Assembly (NCBI GenBank): GCA_009192285.1
Contig: CM018604.1
Coordinates: forward strand, 62,001 to 126,000
DNA length: 64,000 bases
Direction: 5' to 3'
Origin: Morchella semilibera
Taxonomy: Eukaryota > Ascomycota > Pezizomycetes > Pezizales > Morchellaceae
Shown: positions 46,401-57,400 of the stretch, one piece after another
Layout: every line of letters begins with the position of its first letter
How positions within the stretch are numbered: the first letter of the stretch is position 1
Translations under genes and position numbers: made by a program
Notes under the pieces: model-generated
What the model saw: only the letters and a program-made list of their open reading frames with translations
Told to the model about the DNA's origin: nothing
Database searches by the model: none

Positions 46401-47915
46401 TCGATGTCGTGCGTTCCGACAACTGAATTTTCATCAAACACAACATCTGAGGCATGGATTGTGCATTTCCTAACTGGATCCCAAAGCTTCCAAATTTTGG
46501 TTGTATCATGCACATACCCCAGCATCATGCATTCTCTGGATCTTGATGAGAACTTATTTGCTCTTTGTTCTTTGGGAATCAACTTATGAGCTGAGCAACC
46601 AAATCTTCTAAGATGATGATAGACTGGCTTCTTTCCCCATAAGCGTTCGTACGGAGTCGCGCCATCGTTCGAGCTCGTTGGCGTTCGTTCGTGAAGATAG
46701 GTTGCAGTATTAATTGCTTCAGCCCAAAAACTCCATTTCCACCTTACTATCAATCATCATTGATCTTGCCTTGGTTACCAGTGTCCTAATCATCCTTTCA
46801 CTGACTCCATTTTTATGCTGAGTATATGGTGGTGAAGGTTCAAAGGAAATCCCATAAACTCTGAGAATCCCTCTCATAAGGCTGTTGTCATATTCTCCTC
46901 TTCTATTATCACAACGGAATCGAGCGAACGTTGCGTTCGGAAATAATGCTTCAACTCTGGACAGAAATTCCTGAAAGGTAGAAACAATTTCATTGGATGT
47001 TTTTGTATGTAGGAAATAGACAAACACAGCTCTGGAATAATCATCAATATAGATGATAAAATATTTCTTTCCAGAGAATGAGAGAGGACTGATAGGACCA
47101 CATAGATCAGAATGAATTAACTCGAACGGACGTGTCGCTCGTCGAACGGGAATGCGAATGAATTTCCTTTGTTGTTTGGCTTTAATGCAAACTGTACAAG
47201 GATGATTGTTTGGTTCTTCAATGGAGGGTATAGGAATGAGATTCTTGACATCATGGAGGTTGAGATGAGCAAGTCTTTTGTGCCATAATTCAAGAGTTTT
47301 GATACTGTTAATAGGAGGTATAGCGGCAGCTGACAATAGTGTTGGTAATGTAGTTGACACTTCGTACGGCTCGGACGGTTCGGGTAGTCGAGACGATTCG
47401 GACGATTGAGATTGTAGCGATAGCGATCGTTCCGACCGTAACATATCGACATCGACAACAGCAGAAGCAGCAGTCATGGGAGTATGATGTATATTTGCTT
47501 TATAGCTATTGTGTTTTAATTTATAGACACCAGCAATCTGTTGAAAAGAAAATCGATTATCGTTCGTCGATCGGGACGTGTTTGTCGATCGGGACGCGAT
47601 CGTGCAGGTACCTTTCTGGAAGGTTATAATATAATCTTCAGACAGCTTATTGACTGATAAGAGAGAGGTGTGAATTTGAGGGACAAATAGAACCTCCAAT
47701 CTGAAGGTAAAGCCAGGTATCATAAAGTCAACCTTTCCAACTCCTACAGCTGGAATCTTAGAACCATCTCCAAGCCCAACATCAAAGTTCTTTTCCAACC
47801 TCTTTAATGTACCTGGTATAAATATATCTATATCTCTTGTAAAGTGATGTGTGGCACCAGAATCCAGAATCCACTCTGTACTTATTGTTTCTGTGTTTCT
47901 GCCAAAAGATACCAT
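43500..47915 (-). pseudogene. Copia pol region (protease, integrase, RT, RNase H)
   Basis: Recognisable parts in order on the minus strand: aspartic protease near 47.8 kb (WILDSGATHHF), integrase zinc-binding and core about 46.7-47.2 kb (CTVCIKAKQQR, ELIHSDLCGP), reverse transcriptase about 45.2-46.0 kb (WVYKLKINPNG, YVDDILITG) and RNase H about 43.6-44.4 kb (ADIMTKPLP near its end). The region is interrupted by a nested solo LTR and about two other breaks, so it is treated as a fossil. Confidence 0.9.
44557..45201. mobile_element. Solo LTR (probably Gypsy-type) nested in Copia
   Basis: A 645-bp block with TGTGACGGAGT at one end and CGCCGGGACA at the other (TG...CA termini) and the 5-bp duplication GGTCG on both sides (44552-44556, 45202-45206). 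Its base composition differs from the Copia around it. It has no coding capacity, a variable (GCACAAG/GCACAGG) tract near 44670-44730 and an AT-rich promoter-like part near 44840-44945. Five-base duplication and TGT...ACA ends point to a solo LTR, most likely Ty3/Gypsy. It inserted after the Copia element. Confidence 0.8.
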
Positions 47916-48952
47916 TAATGCTGAGCACCTAAAGCAATAGATGCTTCTCCACTGTTCAATCGTTGTCGTACGTTATCGAACGATTGTAGTTCGTTATCGT
48001 TTGTCGCATTATCGCTTCGTACGTGATCGTTTCGTGCGTTGTGCTGATGATATGGGGTATCCCTAGACTTTCTGAATTTGGCCTTCATTTCTTCTGCCTT
48101 TTTCTTCAAGGGACAGTCTGAAATGATGTGTCCTTTCTCAGTACAATGAAAGCATACATAGTTGGTATAGTTAGGTCTTCGACCGTTGCTCGATCGTTGA
48201 TGTCCGCCTCGACCGTATCGTCGATAGGTTTGTCGACCGTACCACTCGTTGGCATTCGTATTACCGTTCGCAATAAGCGCATTCATGTCAGTCATAGTAG
48301 TGCTGGAATTGGAAGATGCTCCAACTTGTGCAATACGATTGTTATATTCCATTGACCAGTTTTTCAGTGTATCAATGACATAATCAATGGTGAGTTTATC
48401 TTGTGATTTATGATTGATAATATCAATGATACTATTGTAGTGAGGAGGAAGACTGGTTAAGATCTTGTCGATCAGATCGTCGTCGGAAATCGGTCGATCG
48501 GTATTTGCAAGTTGTTCTTTTATGTTGAGAAGATTTGGTATATAGCAGGTATGAATATCGTTTCCATCTGGTTTGAGAGCATTGAATTGACGTTTAAGAG
48601 CGTTGTGTCCGGTTCGTGTGTTTGCATTATTTGTTTTAGCCATTAGCTCCTCCCACATTTCATTTGGACTAGTCAATTGACTAATATAATGCCCAACTTC
48701 ATTGCTACAAGAGCTACTGATCATAGCCGCTGCGATTCCCGCACGTCGACGGTAGTCGGACATCGCTGCGCTTCGATTAGGCGAGGGAGCAGGCTCTACT
48801 CCCATGGTAATATCCAAACAGTCCTCAGCTTGAAGCATGACTTTAATTTTAGGACACCATTGGTGGTAGTTGCTTGCTGTAAGCTTGGGGGTTGAACTAT
48901 ATTTCCCTCTATAAATAGAGTCTTCATAGTGGGTGGTATTGTTGGTTGACAT
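47915..48952 (-). CDS. Copia gag-like protein
   Basis: A 345-residue frame with the Copia gag core (LTASNYHQWCPKIKVML near the start, LTSPNEMWEEL, LTSLPPHYNSIIDII) and one CCHC zinc knuckle CFHCTEKGHIISDC near residue 270. Gag forms the virus-like particle and packages element RNA. It belongs to the mobile element, not to the host. Confidence 0.9.
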   Translation of the reverse strand: MSTNNTTHYEDSIYRGKYSSTPKLTASNYHQWCPKIKVMLQAEDCLDITMGVEPAPSPNRSAAMSDYRRRAGIAAAMISSSCSNEVGHYISQLTSPNEMWEELMAKTNNANTRTGHNALKRQFNALKPDGNDIHTCYIPNLLNIKEQLANTDRPISDDDLIDKILTSLPPHYNSIIDIINHKSQDKLTIDYVIDTLKNWSMEYNNRIAQVGASSNSSTTMTDMNALIANGNTNANEWYGRQTYRRYGRGGHQRSSNGRRPNYTNYVCFHCTEKGHIISDCPLKKKAEEMKAKFRKSRDTPYHQHNARNDHVRSDNATNDNELQSFDNVRQRLNSGEASIALGAQH

Positions 48953-49074
48953 AGTTGTAGTTCGTTTGGTTCGATCGTTATGTAATCGCTTCGTTCGAGG
49001 ACGCTTCGTTCGATAGGGTAATGCCAGTGAGGATAGAAATAGATTGAATATATTTTTAGAGATAAGAGCTAGCC

Positions 49075-49086
49075 GGGCTCATAACC
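49075..49086 (-). other. Copia primer-binding site (half-tRNA type)
   Basis: Directly inside the 5' LTR the minus strand reads GGTTATGAGCCC. That is complementary to GGGCTCATAACC, the anticodon-arm sequence typical of initiator tRNA-Met. Copia-group elements are known to prime on a cleaved half of this tRNA rather than on its 3' end. Confidence 0.72.
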
Positions 49087-49287
49087 TGTTTGAAATATTG
49101 ACTCTGGCAGCGAATATAATTCTTGTCCTGTCTGCTTGTAATACAGGAGGGAATTTAATAGCCCTTTTATAATAATAATAGCCTTGGCAAACAGCAGTAA
49201 TGACATAATATAAGAGTGGTCTAGACCTTGCCACAATTATTACATAGGAGGATATATTTTCCCCGGCTCGCAATGATAATCTCAACA
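49087..49287 (-). repeat. Copia 5' LTR
   Basis: Same 201 bp as the LTR at 43079-43279. The target duplication ACTCA follows at 49288-49292. Confidence 0.95.
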
Positions 49288-49795
49288 ACTCATCCGATGA
49301 CCGCTAGCTGCATCCAGGCAATTAACATTACGAGCTTACTTACTGTATATTTGTATACAAGATCTGACCGTAGTTTCTGCTTCGTTTCTAAAACCAATAC
49401 CTGAATCACCAAAACCGAGACCCAGAAAGAATTCCCACCCTTTGTGAAAAATTACCACACGGCTGCGGACTTCCGCCATTGCCTATACTTAGTATAATCT
49501 TCTCTGTTCCTACCAAGCCGCCCTGCATAGCTGTATTCCGTACAAGCGTATTAGGGTCAACTGGCAAAAATTGACATACTCTATCGCATTAAATACCCCC
49601 TTTAATTCACAAAGTATTTTTTCTCTACACTTCACAATCATCTATATCTTCTGATACAATTTAATATTTTCGTTTTTCCCTTTCACAATAAATTTTAGAT
49701 AATACAAAGGCTCTCAGAGCTCAACTTGCTTCTCCCCCAACTATTCTACACACCTGTATTATACCTACAGGCTTCTCCATCTTGGAACGAATGCT

Positions 49796-51343
49796 CTACA
49801 AGAACGGTACCAACGCCTCAGGCAAGATCCTCTCGATCGCCGGGCCACTTGGGGGCTCGATTGATTGGTAGTAGCTGTTAATCGTCAGTCACCCGCCCCA
49901 CGTCGCAAAACCAGAAAGAAGGGACACTCACGTTCCCCACCACGGCCCTGCAGCCCACCACAGAGCTCCGATCCACACGCCGCTCTGCTGCATAGCACAC
50001 AGTGCACCCTTCACCGCCGCAATACAAGCATCGTTACTTCCCGCGCCAATCTCGCCAAGGAATCCCTTCTTGTTGTTTGCCTTGAGCCATGCAGTGGCCG
50101 CGGCAATGCGCTCAGCACCGATGGTGCTGCTGACACAGGTTGGCGAAGTGCCGGAGCCATCGCTGTCGAGGTACTGGTGCATCTGGTAGGCGATGTTGTT
50201 GTTGGGGTCAGTGAGTGAGAGGAGACTGGCGGCGTTTCCGGAGGAGACCCAGGTCCAGGCACCGGTGTAGGAGTTTCCTTCGATGAGAATGAGCTGGGAG
50301 GTAGCGCCAGCTGCACGGATGCCATTGATACAGGCTTGGTTGAGGTTGAAGACGAGAGTCTGGTCCATGTCGTGGTACTCGTTGTTTGTATCTATAAGGG
50401 GTAAGTATTAAGGTATATGAATATCAGGAGAGGGCTGACCAAAGATGATTTTTGAGTCGGACGTGAACGAAGAGGCCAATGTCCTGCACCAGGTTCCGAA
50501 GCTGGTGTAGTCGGTAATGATGCCGCCGTTGTAACGTCCGAAGTTGTGAGGGTCAAGGACAGCATCTACCACAGATCAGCAAACCACTCCCAACGCAGAC
50601 TGTTCGCTAAAAATAAACTCACATCCTCCCTTTCCAGTGATGTAGGTAGCAATCTATGACATCCAATACCATTAGCCAAAGATACTATCGTTATAGTGTT
50701 ATGAACCTCGACTAACCGTCTTAAGAGAAGCCAAATAAGTCGCATCAAACGCTCCAGTAAGGCCTGTCGCCGGGGGCGTCAAACGCTCCATCAAAAAAGC
50801 GATACGGAATGTGTTGAATCCCTTCGCGATGAAGTAGTCGACACTATCCGTAGTGGGCCATGTGTAGTCCGTACCAAGCACACCCGGAACATTTTGGTTT
50901 CCGAACTCAGCACCAGCCTGCCATTCCGTCAGCATCACATATACTTTACTACGGAACTAGGTTGGGCGGGGGGGGGGGGGTTACCTCGTTCACTCCGTAG
51001 TACTTGAACTTGGTCAAAGTTCCCGAGCAGCTTGCGCTTCCGGTACCTGTGGAAGCTGCCGCGGTTGTTGTAGTAGTTGCCACGGCGGCAGTGGTTGTCG
51101 CCGTTCCTGCAATGCACTGGGAGTAATCTATATACAGTACTTGTTAACCACCACTTTCACCACCACTATAGGTAAGGAAAGAGAGGGGCAAAACTTACAG
51201 TCGTTGATCTTGGAGCAATAGTACCCGCTCACGCATGTTGTCGATCCAGTCCAAGTAAGCCCACCGCACTGCGCCCACGCTGCGCTCTGGGCGGCCGCAA
51301 AGATGGGCAGCGTTATAGCTGCGAGGGTAAGGGAGTACTTCAT
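49796..51343 (-). CDS. Endo-beta-1,4-glucanase, CBM1 + GH5
   Basis: Seven exons: 51343-51199, 51127-50985, 50917-50717, 50653-50623, 50565-50440, 50391-49932, 49874-49796. They join in frame to 394 residues. Signal peptide [20 protein letters not shown]; then a family 1 cellulose-binding module ([16 protein letters not shown] ... YYSQCIAG); then a Thr/Ala/Ser linker; then the GH5 catalytic domain ([36 protein letters not shown]). The acid/base Glu is in TNNEYHDM and the nucleophile Glu in GFLGEIGAG; the C-terminus is [14 protein letters not shown]...LVPFL. GH5 subfamily 5 enzymes of this layout cut internal beta-1,4 bonds of cellulose outside the cell. Exon 4 is only 31 nt. Intron 2 starts GTAA followed by a run of C. 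The Copia element ends about 500 bp downstream of the stop. Confidence 0.96.
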
Positions 51344-51450
51344 TTTTGAGATAGAGAGAGAGACGGGTAATGAATGAGTGAATGACTATAGAGAGACTTG
51401 CTGTCTTGTCTTGGGGAGAAATCCTAGGGTGTGGGGTGGATTAGGCGGTT

Positions 51451-51460
51451 CTTATACCAA
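51451..51460 (-). promoter_or_regulatory. Possible TATA box of the GH5 gene
   Basis: The minus strand reads TTGGTATAAG, about 110 bp upstream of the ATG at 51343. Confidence 0.35.
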
Positions 51461-54400
51461 GAGCTGCTGGCCTGTTGAGTTGGAGAGTAAACATATATGA
51501 GCAGGTATTGTGGAGAAGTATCAGCCTGCAGAGAACCTGGTCGGATGATGGCAAGTGGAGCTCATGCGGTAGTCTATCTAGATAATTAACCCTCTATAGT
51601 AGAGACGAGAAACAATCGATCACCAACCTGCTCATCACCCATAAAGTAAACATTCCCTACTCCCCGTTATACCTGCGACGACCAGGGTTCATACCTCTCT
51701 GCACGGCCTATTTTCATATAACAATGCACTGCAAAGTAACTATGGTCTGCAGTATCCATCCAGCAACTAAGCCAATCGGACTATATATTTAATCCGCATC
51801 TAGATGGTAGACAGAAGATTATTTGGATGTAAGAAACTTTCTCCTCTCATCCGGTCGGAGAAAGCTGGGAGTGATCCGCAACGCAGGTCCGCCCGTAGCA
51901 GGTACGTAGAAGATGTGGAGTAATCAGGCTGTAAAAGCATGGGGAAAGCTTATTCTACCAAGGAACTGGGAGCCGAAAATTCCGGAATATGGGGCGGTAT
52001 ACATGGGTGAGGGGGGGGGGGGTGGAGGAGGTGTATGTAGCTAGAGGCTAGCCTATTTCTACATGTAATAGGATCGAAGGATGTAATATATACTAAGGAA
52101 TAATCTGTTAGCTGCTATTACTACGAGTATTCTGGTGGTTCTAGGATAGGGATACTGACCATCCATCAGCTATGAAATGAAACCGAGGAACAGTGCAGTG
52201 GACAAAGCATTATTTGTTGGCTCGATGGCCATTGCATGGACGTAGTTGTGGTGGTGGTCTTGCCATTCCTGGGGCCCTATGTATGGAATAGAGCAATCCT
52301 AGTCCCTCATCCTTTCTTCTCCGTAAACATGCCACTATTCTGCACAAGAAATTGAAGTCTCCCGTCAGTACCGCATAGGTTGACAGACTCCTCCTCCTCA
52401 TCGCAGGGTTAAGGACCACAACTTCCGGTAGCGTGGGAACAGGTTGATTAACTACATGTACTTACATGTACATGTATACATGGTATATAACTGCCCTGCA
52501 GCTGGCGCTATCCCCCTTGTCTACATGTAGCTTAGTGTATTTAGGGTACTCTACTCTACCCTACTGACTGTAGGTACATGTAGTTTTCATATAGCCAGCT
52601 AAATTATAAACCCATCATCTAGTAGGACGTACATGATGTATGTACTTTACTTAATTTACTGTGGCCTCGACTGTCCCTATTGTACAAGAAAGAAAGAAAC
52701 ACTTTTGCGACGGGTGCTTGAACCCAGCTAGGAGGCCGACCCAAACCATGACCAGGGGACGTAATTGAATATCGAATGTTTGTTTCAATTGAACGAGCCC
52801 CATGCACTGCATGACGCGCGTTCAAGATCCAAACACATAAAGCCGTTAGAATGGGAGGGGTGAGGGGTGATGGTTAATGCTGCTGGTTTTATGGTTATAT
52901 TATACATGTAGGTACATGTATGTAGGTAGGTACATTTAATGCCAGGGACTGCCTGAACGTGCATATAGCCTCCCTCCCCCCCTCCCCCTGGTGCCTGTAG
53001 ACTAACCTACATGTAGGTACTTGACGGCAATCTGGGATCTTGGCCCGGGGGATTAATCCTCCAAACGTTTTTATTAGAGAAAAAAAAAAAAGGTGAAAAA
53101 GAGGGAGAAAGATTTTGTATTTGAATAAGACTGGTCATCTACTTAGGCTAGCTGGGGATAATTCTGAACTCATAAATTCTTGCTCGCAGTCTATAATACG
53201 ACCACCATTGTAACTTTGGTCATAGCAAACACCCATAGGGGGAAGGAAATAGACTACATGCCTTAACTCTCTCAAATATAGCCAAAAAGGGGGTAGATCT
53301 TCCGAATTTCCATCTCACGATCCATCCAGGGAATATGTGCAGGATCTGCGGACCGGTTATCCACCCCCCTGTCTACCTGTCCTGCTACCACCCAAGTAAC
53401 AGCTAGATAGGTACATAGATATAGACACCACACTATCCTCACTTTTCGATATTCAAAGTTCTTTTTTTTTTTTTTTCTTTTTTTTTTTTTTTTAAATTTT
53501 CCCATTCCCCCACTCGTGGATCACCGTCTTCACCATTAACTTGTTTCCTATATACCTCCATTTCTTGTTTCCATGACGGATTCATGGACCGTCACTGGGT
53601 CGGATCAGTAACTCTTGGTACCGACATCCATAGATGTACGAGCCATTGAAGCTAGAAATTGCGGGGAAAGCGTTTCTAGAAAAAAATCTTTATCGGGTCT
53701 TGGATATGGAGGTCTGGGGGGACGGCGGCGCGTGAATTCCTGATTTTCCATAGCTGCTAATTAACTCTAGCTGGTACAACACTTAGCATCGTGAATTGAT
53801 GAGCGGCCTCAGCCAATGATGGATATTTATGCGTGTTGCGTTGTGCCTAGCTCTTCCCCGCAGGCAGGAATCCCATCACTTTGACTACAGAGAGCCGGAT
53901 GTCACCCCCAAGTCCCAAGACTACTACGCATCTACCCCGCTAGCCGATAGACTTCTCAATGGAGGAGTCAAAATTCATTGAGGTCTAAAACGAGTTAATC
54001 TCATTTCCTCGAAACTCACACCAGGTCTGAATCTCAGAATAGCCACCTGTAGTACCCCCCCCCCTTCCCCCTCGGCTACCAGTAGATCATCCATATTACA
54101 CACTTGCAAAGGGTAAACCCCATGTCTTCTGGGCTAACCATCGGTTCGATTAGATTGCAATATTGGCTATTGCTAGTATATAGAAACTGAAATGGTAAGT
54201 AAGCAGATCGCACGCGCGCAGTTGAACGGTCGGAGGTTAGTAGGTACATGTAGGCAGGTGCTACAACACTTACATATCTGCTTCAAAATACGCGCGTATT
54301 AGACGCAAGTTTACACGCGGTATATATAGTAATATCATAACGTCAAAAGTATATATGGATTAAGACAACTGGTGGCGTCTAACCCACGTACCTGCGTGTA

Positions 54401-57400
54401 GTGACTTGGGCCACCTTAATTGAGCTCAGCTCATCGGAACATGTATCACGGCAGGCACGGCCGGGAAACTATTTCTCGGTCTCCTTGATCCGAGATAGGA
54501 TGTGTGAGGTGACTCTGAGGTGTCCCAGACGCTATTAATGCATAAAGTCCATCTTATATATGTCTTTGTCCCCAGAAAGGAGGATTTGCCGAGTCTTCAC
54601 CGCTGCGGTTGACTGTGAGACAGCTTGTTCAGAGACTATTTGTGGGGGGGGGGGCACACCGAAATGAGAGGTAGGTATCGGAGCGAATAAGATGCGATTG
54701 GGGTTCTCGATCGGTCGTGATGTTCTATCCGGTCTCCGGGATTGGGAGGGAGGGGGGGGAATGGCGGTTTCGTGTTTTGGGCCCGAGAACTGATGTATCG
54801 GAACGCATACACGTGGGTTTAAGATTTAGAACGGTTGTGATATTTGGTGGCTGTGGCTGTGTCTGGCCATGGGGTTCAGGGGAGTTAATTGCCTACGTAC
54901 CTACACGCGTATTCGTATTCGCTGCTTGCCGTGATTTGATCATTGGTCAAACTTTATGTCGTTTTTTCTTTCATATTTTTCTTATTACAAAACGATCAAG
55001 TACATTTATTGCAAAGAGCATAGTAATAGTGACTGCTAGATCTAGAAGCCAATACTACTACCATCGACGTGTCTGTATGCAATACATGGCTTAAACACAA
55101 GAACTGACGTGCAATATTAATTGCACTCCCAGATCTGCAGAACGTATGCACTGTAATCCACTTTCAAGTAGCTATACAAGTTTCACAACAGTGGAATAGG
55201 ACATGAGTGCTACAGACACACCGATGTGAGAATTCCGTGTCTAGATATGCAGTTCTCTTATCAGACTACTGCAACTGCAAAGTCATTTACCTCTAATACT
55301 GTAGTTATCACGCGGGCCATGAACTCCAATCAATGCGCTATGAATTCAGAACTGTTTCAGTATGTGAATACTTCCTCTAATATTTCCCAAATGTAAGCTA
55401 GGACGAAGAAACCCCTCTGAAAAAGCTGCTTTCCTTTGGGCTTTAGTAGAGGCCATTGCAATAACTTGTTTTATTTGTGCACTGTGATCTTCTACTGTAG
55501 TAAATAGTCCTGAATCCGTACACTTTACCATACGTGATATCCGAGACCCCTTCTCTTTACTAGATCTCAAGACGGCGTCATAGTACTGACCAGGGTTCAT
55601 GTACTGCAAACTCCTAGATCCTAGAACACCACACTAGTTCACAATCTCTCACTCGGGTCCCTCAAAAACTAAAATCCCTAAAGTGAAACCTCGCGCTCCC
55701 ATAAACTGTTTAAGCGAGTACAATAACGCCATATTTATATTCAGACAGTCTCAGCCGGCACGGCCAGCCCCCTGAGCGAATAATCTACCCCAACAATTAA
55801 CACATCCCATCCATATGTACGGGATTCCCCTGAAATTTTGAGACAAAACCACCTTCTCTTCCGCGGTCAGGTGATTGATGGATATAACAGGTGGCGAATT
55901 CTAGGGCGCAAGCGAGCGTTCCTTGTAAAGAAGTATGCATCATAAAAGACAAAATTTCTTTTTCTCGTGGAATGTTTCTCCTCCAGACTTGGGATTACAA
56001 AGTGCTCTACATGTGTAGTAGTAGCTAGGCCTCATGGGCGCCCCGAACCCAGTAGGTAGGTACTGTTTACTCAGATCGGGCTAGTTACGGATGATCATTG
56101 ATGTCGTAATGTAAACTAATGAACCTCGACGTATGGATCCCTATTGATACAAGCAATGGTTGGGCCAAGTGATTGGCAAGTAAAATAAGCCTGTTCCAAA
56201 CGAAGTGAGGGTCACATCCAGTCATTCAAGATTTACAGCCCACTACTGGGTTTCATGAGTGTTGATGAGGCAGGACTCAGGGGCTTCCCATTGACATTAC
56301 CGCCCTTTCTTTTCTTTTCGCAAGTATCTTCCCAGATTGTTGTGACACCAGACCTAGGATAGTGTGTATCGTCCTCAAGACATCCGGCTAGAGCAGACTA
56401 GAGTGCTGCTAGTGCCTGTCCAGACATATATAAAAGTAGATGTAGCAACAGAAAAAGAAAGATTACAAGACTAAGAGAAGCAGTGCAACATCTGAACTTT
56501 AGCAATCCTGGAGAAAGTAAGCCACAAACTTTAAACGAACTGCCAGCGCTGTGTATGTGTTACTCTACTTCTCGAAAGACGAGATCGAGACCTAGAGACC
56601 ATTCCAATCCAAACTGCTCGGCATGCCACACCACAAGAAAATCAGATGAGGGGTTTTGCAACAAATTTACCTACCCTCGATCACCGTTCCCGATAATGTA
56701 TAGTCTGTATTACTACTCCTATACTATCTAGTAGTAGCTTAATGATGTCTCCGTCCTCTGAAACCTGATCATGATGGTATTGCGCTTTTGATCATCAAAG
56801 CGCACTCGGATTGATGTCGGTACCACACCCGTTAACAGCGCCTAGATATAGCATGATACTTTGTGAGTGTTGATCAAAGACAATCAGTATGAGGTTCGGG
56901 AGCATTTATTGGCTACAGCCTATCCAGGGGTGAAATCAACGCGCAATACGTGAGAAGGGGATATTGCCAGTATTACGTCTCACCACTATCATAAACCCAT
57001 ATTCTTCGGGAGTTTGCCTGTTCACCCCACGGGGTCAGTAATAACCCAAGCAAGAAAAACCTTCTCTGCCTACTTAATGTAGAACCCACATGAAGATCCC
57101 AAGATTCCAAGCACCTAACCTACAGCAACAAGCCTTCATCCCCACAATATTCTCCCAGCCACACTCTGTCCTGACGTCCTGGTAAGTAAGAACCTAGTCA
57201 ATAAGGTAGGGGGGCAATTAACGGGTTTACCTTGGCGAATGCAGGGATTTTACTGAATGGGTGACACATGCGCGCCTCGCTTCAAAAAACATGTCTCCCA
57301 ATCATCTACCGGCGCCGAGATTCTGCAACAGGTGGAAGACCATCCACCCGGACGTCCTTTGAGTAGGTACATAGATGAGAATTGTGCGATAGGCTACTAG

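Larger units (their letters stand above)
43079..49287 (-). mobile_element. Ty1/Copia LTR retrotransposon, young but broken
   Basis: A 6.2-kb element on the minus strand. It is bounded by 201-bp direct LTRs (43079-43279 and 49087-49287), which look identical by eye, and by a 5-bp target duplication ACTCA on both sides. The order on its own strand is LTR, primer site, gag with zinc knuckle, protease, integrase, reverse transcriptase, RNase H, LTR: the Copia order, with integrase before reverse transcriptase. A foreign solo LTR (44557-45201) sits inside pol. Apart from that insertion the coding part shows about two interruptions. Equal LTRs mean a recent insertion. It lies between the NACHT gene and the GH5 gene and interrupts neither. 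Confidence 0.95.

Noticed and set aside
51640-51720. AGGGTTCATACCTC, B-box-like
   Set aside because: No A box or tRNA fold nearby.
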